Source: Dehalococcoidia bacterium
GTDB taxonomy: Bacteria; Chloroflexota; Dehalococcoidia; SAR202; UBA11138
NCBI GenBank assembly: GCA_012270665.1
Contig: JAAXHY010000011.1
Span: 1 to 9,145 of the forward strand
Length of the DNA stretch: 9,145 nt
Reading direction: 5' to 3'
The position numbers and the translations under genes are program-made. Position 1 is the first letter of the stretch; every line of letters starts with the position of its first letter. The notes beneath the pieces are model-generated. The model was not told the origin of the DNA. It did no database searches and saw only the letters and a program-made list of their open reading frames with translations. Positions 5,148 to 9,145 of this stretch are shown piece after piece.

Positions 5148-7994
5148 TCACCCCAACTCCGCCTTCTTCGACCCGTGTATGGACGGGTCCGACGCCAACA
5201 GCGTCCGCAGTCTCGCCACCGCCGCCACCGCATCCTCCCCAAGCCCCAACATATCCCGCGCTATCCGCTCATCCAGCTCGATGCGAGCTGGATCAACCGC
5301 GCACTGGTGGAACGACTTGAACTTGCGCAACTCGAAGTCTCGCCAGATATCCTGCGCCGCCTCCAACTGCCACGGTGCCAGTTCTCGTACATCTAGCGTA
5401 GGCATCTTCTCCAGCATTCCCCTATTGCCTCTCCCTCTACCCTCCTGTGTACGATTTGCATGATTAGCGTGAAGCAACAAACCGAGAGTTGAATTACACC
5501 AGACCGCTAGGGCTATTTCTCTATACGTCCTGATTATCAGATCATCGTCGTGAACGATTAGGGAATGCCACGACGAAACTCCTAAGGCGCGGGTACTGGT
5601 TCTCGTAGTCATTATCCGCTGTGCGTTGTACCGAACGTCACAGGTTAGCTGAAGAGTGCCGGACTGCTCCCAAATCGGCACATAGTCTTTATCGACTTTC
5701 GGTGCGAGCCAAGCGTTAGGTTCTGAAATCATCCCCTGATGGATTTCAGAGTTCAGACTCCAGAGCGCAGGGAATTGAGCCTGCTCGTTGTATCCATGAT
5801 AGCCTTCGAATACTCCAAGCGAACCACGGATTCTGCGATGCTGCGGTCCCACGTTGCACACTTCTGCCATCGCCGCAATCGGAATTTGCCCCGCAAGCCC
5901 CGTCCCGTCCTCCGTCCACAATTCGCCCCGTTCCACGGCTGCGGCGAACTGCCCGATGAGAGAGCGCTTCCAGCGGGCGGCCTTCCACGCCGATTCCCCG
6001 ACCGGACCCTCGATTACTTCACCCCACTGCTCGCCGCCCACCATCAGCGGACTGCCGCCCACTGGCGGCCCGTCCGAACTCAGCGTTGGCCGTGAAGCGA
6101 CAGAGTTGATCGCGCTCACAAGCGCGAGCGCGTCCGTCTCGCTGCGCGCCGCGCGCCACAGGTTGACGAATCTGCCCCGCTTGGTCGGAATCTCTTCCTC
6201 GTTCAGCCGTCGCGCCACTATCAGCGTCTCCGCTATGCCCGTGTCGTAGGACATCGAGCGCATATCCGGGTCGTGAGACGAGACGACGAACTCCACCTCA
6301 TACCGCGAGGCGAGCGCATCCCTGATTCCACGCCACGACTCCCCGCTCAGCGCGGTCACCGGCAGTACCAGCGCGATCCGCCCGCCCCGCTTCACCAGAC
6401 GGTCCGCCAGAACCGTGAAAGACGAAGCGTGCCCCGCCATCTGGTTCGCGGGCGTGCCTCTCAGCAGCGCCGATGTGTGAGACGCAATCGCTTTCGCCGA
6501 CTCCTCGTCTCCCTCCGGCAGTTGGAATACACGCGCAATCGCCTCCTCTTTCCCGCCATCGCTCCCTCGTCTTGTGTACGGCGGGTTGCTTATCACCAGG
6601 TCCGCGCTTGGAAGAGGAACCAGCCCCCCTGTACCACTCACCGCCCCGATCTGCTCCTGGGTGGCGGAGAACGAGGACTGAATCTCAGGGGCCTTCAGCC
6701 AGTCCAGAGAGCCGAGAAGCGCGTCGCCCTCAGACCTCACTCCCAGCCTCAGCGTGTGAAGCTGCATCTGCTCGAATCGGACGAATGGGGACATGGCCGC
6801 AAGTGTGGCCGCCGTCATGTGGATTGCCGACTGCACCACATCCGCCCCCATGACCACATTCTCAACCAACGTCTTGTGCAGTTGCGGAAGGTCTCTGTCA
6901 CCCGGCTCGGCAGTGTAATTCTGCGCAATCTGCCTGTACGCCGCCATCAGCAGCGTCCCGGTGCCGCAGGCTGGATCAACCACCCGCAGGTCTGCCAACG
7001 CTTCCACATCGCCCCAATCAACGCCCGGCCATCTCGTGGGTGAAAGGGCGAGCCCGGCCAGCAGGATAGATGCTGGGATGCTTGTGTAGTACGCCGCTAG
7101 CAGTTTTCTGTCCGACACCAGCTTATTGAAGATTCTCCCAGCCACGTCGTGCCGCCCGACCGAGCCCATGCCCAGCAATTCGGAAGCGGTGCGCGCGCAT
7201 TCATCCAATACACTGACAGCTTCTACTTCCGAAAGCTCCGCGACCACGTCACGCGCCATGCTGAATATGGGATAGTAGTCAACATTCAGTATGCTGTCCC
7301 ACGCCTGCAGCAGCGATATTCTGGAGAAACTCCCGTCCTTCAATGCCGCGCTTACGGGCTGGTAATACACATCGTTGCTCGCCAGCCTGTCCTGGAAGAC
7401 CATCGCGTTCGTAATGACCAGCGCGGCCATATTCGCTACTTCGTCGCCCGGCTCCGCTCCGAAAATCTTCGATACCCTCGCAACCGTTCCCGGAGACTGG
7501 TACAGCCGGGATCCGGCTAGCCTCACACCCTTGTCTAGGACTTCTACCGCGGCATCGAGGTCCCCAGTCGGTGGATATGCCGCCTCCACTGCCTGCCCAA
7601 GCTCCACGGCGTTTCCACCGAGTTTCGGCCCCGCCGTCCCGTCAGAACGCCACTCCTGCCACCTCAGCGCCACCGACTCCATACGTTCGTAAAGATACTG
7701 CTGGCTCGTCAACCTTATCTGCTCCGGAACGCTCACCGCGAACACGTTCTGGATTGTCCAACCGCCAATTTCCATGCCGAGCCGCGACAGCGCGTCCGCC
7801 TCCACCGTAAGCGCCGGCTCCAACTCTGTCTCGATAACCACCACCCGACCTTCCAACCGCACGACGATATCCGGCCGAGCGCCATCATGGAGTGTCTCTG
7901 CCACTGCGTCCAAGCCAATCCGTTCACGCAGCACACGCGCAAGCGTATCGTTGATAATGCTCTCGTGGCTCCGGTCAATATCCACGTTGGTCAT
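5148..7994 (-). CDS. Fused N6-adenine DNA methyltransferase with N-terminal nuclease-like segment and C-terminal target-recognition-like region (Type IIG-like)
   Basis: A 948-residue protein predicted to methylate adenine in DNA. Numbered from the ATG at 7994, residues 35-75 hold a PD-(D/E)XK-like element: Pro41-Asp42, strands, then E55-T-E57, where a lysine would be canonical. Residues 80-290 are mixed alpha/beta. The methyltransferase core follows: motif X-like LLAAYYTSIP (298-307), motif I VVDPACGTGTLL (338-349), motif IV DLVISNPPY (465-473) and RGGRIALVLP (536-545). Residues about 700-870 resemble a target-recognition domain, ending in a conserved-looking WCNSTLGLLL and R-G-R-G-N-R-G segment (832-858) before a helical tail. 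An upstream in-frame TTG (8039) would add 15 residues, but ATG 7994 has AGGGA about eight bases before it and is preferred. No helicase motifs are present, so it is not a Type I HsdR or Type ISP enzyme. The coding sequence looks intact. Confidence 0.88.
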   Translation of the reverse strand: MTNVDIDRSHESIINDTLARVLRERIGLDAVAETLHDGARPDIVVRLEGRVVVIETELEPALTVEADALSRLGMEIGGWTIQNVFAVSVPEQIRLTSQQYLYERMESVALRWQEWRSDGTAGPKLGGNAVELGQAVEAAYPPTGDLDAAVEVLDKGVRLAGSRLYQSPGTVARVSKIFGAEPGDEVANMAALVITNAMVFQDRLASNDVYYQPVSAALKDGSFSRISLLQAWDSILNVDYYPIFSMARDVVAELSEVEAVSVLDECARTASELLGMGSVGRHDVAGRIFNKLVSDRKLLAAYYTSIPASILLAGLALSPTRWPGVDWGDVEALADLRVVDPACGTGTLLMAAYRQIAQNYTAEPGDRDLPQLHKTLVENVVMGADVVQSAIHMTAATLAAMSPFVRFEQMQLHTLRLGVRSEGDALLGSLDWLKAPEIQSSFSATQEQIGAVSGTGGLVPLPSADLVISNPPYTRRGSDGGKEEAIARVFQLPEGDEESAKAIASHTSALLRGTPANQMAGHASSFTVLADRLVKRGGRIALVLPVTALSGESWRGIRDALASRYEVEFVVSSHDPDMRSMSYDTGIAETLIVARRLNEEEIPTKRGRFVNLWRAARSETDALALVSAINSVASRPTLSSDGPPVGGSPLMVGGEQWGEVIEGPVGESAWKAARWKRSLIGQFAAAVERGELWTEDGTGLAGQIPIAAMAEVCNVGPQHRRIRGSLGVFEGYHGYNEQAQFPALWSLNSEIHQGMISEPNAWLAPKVDKDYVPIWEQSGTLQLTCDVRYNAQRIMTTRTSTRALGVSSWHSLIVHDDDLIIRTYREIALAVWCNSTLGLLLHANHANRTQEGRGRGNRGMLEKMPTLDVRELAPWQLEAAQDIWRDFELRKFKSFHQCAVDPARIELDERIARDMLGLGEDAVAAVARLRTLLASDPSIHGSKKAELG

Positions 7995-8041
7995 CGCAGT
8001 CGTCCCTATGTGGCCGCTCTGTGAGAAAACATACAGCAACT

Positions 8042-8058
8042 AACATCCCAAACATCCC
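8042..8058. repeat. Short tandem direct repeat between the ATPase and methyltransferase genes
   Basis: On the + strand AACATCCC occurs at 8042-8049 and again at 8051-8058, a nine-base period. It lies in the 89-base gap between the ATPase stop and methyltransferase ATG. It could be chance, slippage or a small protein-binding site. I see no good promoter in this gap, so the methyltransferase may be read from the ATPase promoter. Confidence 0.4.
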
Positions 8059-8083
8059 GTAAATCCTGCTTCAGACGCTCCCC

Positions 8084-8839
8084 TCAGTCCCGCAAACCCC
8101 GCCCCGTCAACTCCAGGAACACGCTCTCCAGCGACACCTCCCCCGGATCCCCGATCTCCGACTTCAGCTCATGCGGACTCCCCAGCCTGATGACCCTGCC
8201 GTTGTCCATGATCCCCAGCCGGTCACACAGCCGGTCCGCCTCCTCCATGTAGTGTGTCGTATAGAGAACCGTCATACCCTCGTCCCGCAGCGTCTCCACC
8301 GTCTCGAAGATGTGATAGCGCGACTGCGGATCAATCCCAACCGTCGGCTCGTCCAGAAACAGTAGCTGCGGACGGCTCATCAGCGCGATAGCGATATTCA
8401 CCCGCCGCTTCATTCCACCCGAGAACTTGTCCACCTTGTCCTTCGCTCGGTCCTCCAGGCCCACCCGCTCCAGGTTCTCGCCCGACGCCTCCGACGCCTC
8501 ACTCCTGCTCAGACCCGCCATCCGCCCGAAGAACACCAGGTTGTCCCGCGCCGAAAGCTCCGGGTACAGCGCGAGATCCTGTGGACACACCCCGATTATC
8601 TCCCGCACCCGGTCGCTCTCCCGCGCCACCGAGTGCCCGCCTATCGTTACGTCCCCCTCGTCCGGATTCAGAACCGTCGAAAGCATCCGGATCGTCGTCG
8701 TCTTGCCCGCCCCGTTCGGCCCCAGCAGCCCGAATATCTCCTTGCGACGTATAGAAAACGACACGTCATCCACCGCCACTATGTGCCCGAACGCCTTGTG
8801 AAGGTTTGAAGCCACCAGAAAGTCCTCTGAGTCCGCCAT
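8084..8839 (-). CDS. ABC-2 type exporter ATP-binding protein (NatA/DrrA/CcmA-like)
   Basis: Cytoplasmic ATPase that powers an ABC-2 exporter, about 251 residues, the usual length. Numbered from the ATG at 8842 the motifs are: Walker A GPNGAGKTT (41-49), Q-loop Gln88 in GVCPQDLALYPELSARDNL, signature SGGMKRRV (141-148), Walker B LLFLDEP (160-166) with catalytic Glu165, D-loop GIDPQSR, and H-loop His197 in YTTHYMEEADRLCDR. The end (SLESVFLELTGRGLRD) is the normal terminus of such proteins, so the gene is not truncated. Two ATGs are adjacent, at 8842 and 8839; AGGAGGT at 8851-8845 is better spaced for the second. It probably serves the permeases at 3401-1023, but three unrelated genes lie between. 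A sigma70-like promoter precedes it. GC is high (about 73% in one line), like the permeases. Confidence 0.93.
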   Translation of the reverse strand: MADSEDFLVASNLHKAFGHIVAVDDVSFSIRRKEIFGLLGPNGAGKTTTIRMLSTVLNPDEGDVTIGGHSVARESDRVREIIGVCPQDLALYPELSARDNLVFFGRMAGLSRSEASEASGENLERVGLEDRAKDKVDKFSGGMKRRVNIAIALMSRPQLLFLDEPTVGIDPQSRYHIFETVETLRDEGMTVLYTTHYMEEADRLCDRLGIMDNGRVIRLGSPHELKSEIGDPGEVSLESVFLELTGRGLRD

Positions 8840-8844
8840 CATGT

Positions 8845-8851
8845 ACCTCCT
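8845..8851 (-). promoter_or_regulatory. Strong Shine-Dalgarno of the ATPase gene
   Basis: AGGAGGT on the minus strand is close to a full anti-16S match. It lies three bases before ATG 8842 and six before ATG 8839, which favours the second ATG. It is the strongest ribosome-binding site in the window. Confidence 0.8.
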
Positions 8852-8883
8852 GCAAGCCTCGCCTCGCCATTTCAGTGAACGCG

Positions 8884-8913
8884 ATTATATGCGCCCTCCA
8901 TTCACCCACGCAA
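8884..8913 (-). promoter_or_regulatory. Sigma70-type promoter of the ATPase-led operon
   Basis: On the minus strand TTGCGT (8913-8908) is followed after 18 bases by a perfect TATAAT (8889-8884). Transcription would start near 8877, giving a leader of roughly 35 bases. This is the best promoter match upstream of the minus-strand gene run and may drive the exporter and the cassette together. Confidence 0.65.
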
Positions 8914-9088
8914 CGACACACTCTGAGAACTGATCACCGACAACCATAAGGCCTCGTTTCTCCATCAAGGCTTTTCAAAGCCACTCATGGTTTCGCCTGC
9001 CACTACATTGCTACTTCATTCTATGCTACAATCATGATGTGAAATCAGAACATAGATATAAATTATTATTTATGATACAGGCCGACAG
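8914..9088. other. AT-rich intergenic region between divergent transcription units
   Basis: About 175 bases without a convincing gene. GC falls to roughly 32% at 9001-9060. It holds the imperfect palindrome at 8962-8990 and a possible + strand extended -10, TGCTACAAT (9024-9032), that lacks a good -35. A 17-codon frame from GTG 9039 ends in TGA at 9090-9092 and overlaps the ATG at 9089 (ATGA); it could be a leader peptide or chance. Confidence 0.45.
8962..8990. repeat. Imperfect palindrome in the divergent intergenic region
   Basis: The core GGCTTT-tc-AAAGCC (8969-8982) is a perfect six-base inverted repeat, and the outer CCAT (8962-8965) pairs with ATGG (8987-8990), with mismatches between. 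It has no T-run on either side, so it does not look like an intrinsic terminator. Its place between two outward-facing promoters would suit a repressor operator. This is inference. Confidence 0.4.
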
Positions 9089-9145
9089 ATGACGAGAGAA
9101 TCATTTCGTAGCTTCAACGCTGGGAAAACTCTGGGCGACTCTGGA
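9089..9145 (+). CDS. Possible start of an unidentified gene running off the window
   Basis: An ATG at 9089 opens a frame of 19 codons without a stop to the window edge, beginning M-T-R-E-S-F-R-S-F-N-A-G-K-T-L. Only a weak AGG lies seven bases upstream, although an extended -10-like TGCTACAAT is found about 60 bases upstream. The in-frame stop at 9059-9061 excludes a longer N-terminus with a standard start. Nineteen residues are too few to assign a family, and such a short open frame can occur by chance. Confidence 0.3.
   Translation, partial: MTRESFRSFNAGKTLGDSG

Noticed and set aside
5129..5150. Rho-independent terminator after the methyltransferase gene
   Set aside because: A G-rich stretch is followed by five T on the minus strand, but there is no complementary C-rich arm to form a hairpin.
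6273..7043. A 256-codon open frame on the + strand opposite the methyltransferase
   Set aside because: Its product is Arg/Pro-rich low-complexity sequence, while the opposite strand encodes clear methyltransferase motifs I and IV. It is a composition shadow.
5148..7994. Assignment of the methyltransferase as BREX PglX or Type I HsdM
   Set aside because: No BREX partner genes (PglZ, BrxC, BrxL) and no HsdS or HsdR are present. The N-terminal nuclease-like segment and C-terminal recognition-like region fit a Type IIG-like single chain better.
7992..8039. TTG start giving the methyltransferase 15 extra residues
   Set aside because: The ATG at 7994 has a well-spaced AGGGA and the extra residues do not look like part of the folded domain. 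The TTG has no ribosome-binding site.
8969..8982. Intrinsic terminator at the GGCTTT/AAAGCC hairpin
   Set aside because: The loop is very short and no T-run follows on either strand; an operator or chance palindrome is more likely.
1..9145. CRISPR array, tRNA, rRNA, integrase or transposase
   Set aside because: I saw no spaced repeats, no cloverleaf with CCA-type end, and no recombinase motifs, so no mobile element can be named for the cassette.

Overview
The window is bacterial DNA with short intergenic gaps and GTG/TTG as well as ATG starts. Hand counts of single 60-base lines give about 65-75% GC in the chromosomal-looking genes and 38-55% GC in several accessory stretches. Gene content (a TCA-cycle ligase, an ABC-2 exporter, a VapBC-type pair and a DNA methyltransferase cassette) points to a free-living bacterium. 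A Chloroflexota-like genome is only a weak guess.

Layout. Positions 1-213 are the 3' end of a succinyl-CoA ligase alpha subunit gene (sucD) on the + strand. A ribbon-helix-helix antitoxin and a PIN-domain toxin follow directly (224-1026, +). Their reading starts from a Shine-Dalgarno that overlaps the sucD stop codon. The toxin gene meets the next operon tail to tail, with both stop codons in one CTAG (1023-1026). Everything from 1023 to 8839 is then on the minus strand. In transcription order it is an ABC-2 ATPase (8839-8084), a large N6-adenine DNA methyltransferase (7994-5148), a DUF4365 PD-(D/E)XK-like protein (5015-4533), an unnamed 374-residue partner (4536-3412), and two ABC-2 permeases (3401-2217 and 2216-1023). 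A good sigma70-type promoter precedes the ATPase. The right end (about 8890-9145) turns AT-rich and holds an imperfect palindrome, a candidate + strand promoter and the start of an open frame that leaves the window.

How the parts relate. The ATPase and two permeases are one exporter of the NatA/DrrA type, whose genes normally sit side by side. Here a cassette of about 4.6 kb, read in the same direction, separates them. The cassette has a fused methyltransferase with an N-terminal nuclease-like segment and a C-terminal target-recognition-like segment, plus a translationally coupled DUF4365/partner pair with its own candidate promoter and lower GC. It contains no helicase, translocase or separate specificity subunit. 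I read it as a candidate, poorly described restriction-modification or defence cassette inserted into a transporter operon. The domain content and architecture are seen in the sequence; the defence role is inference.
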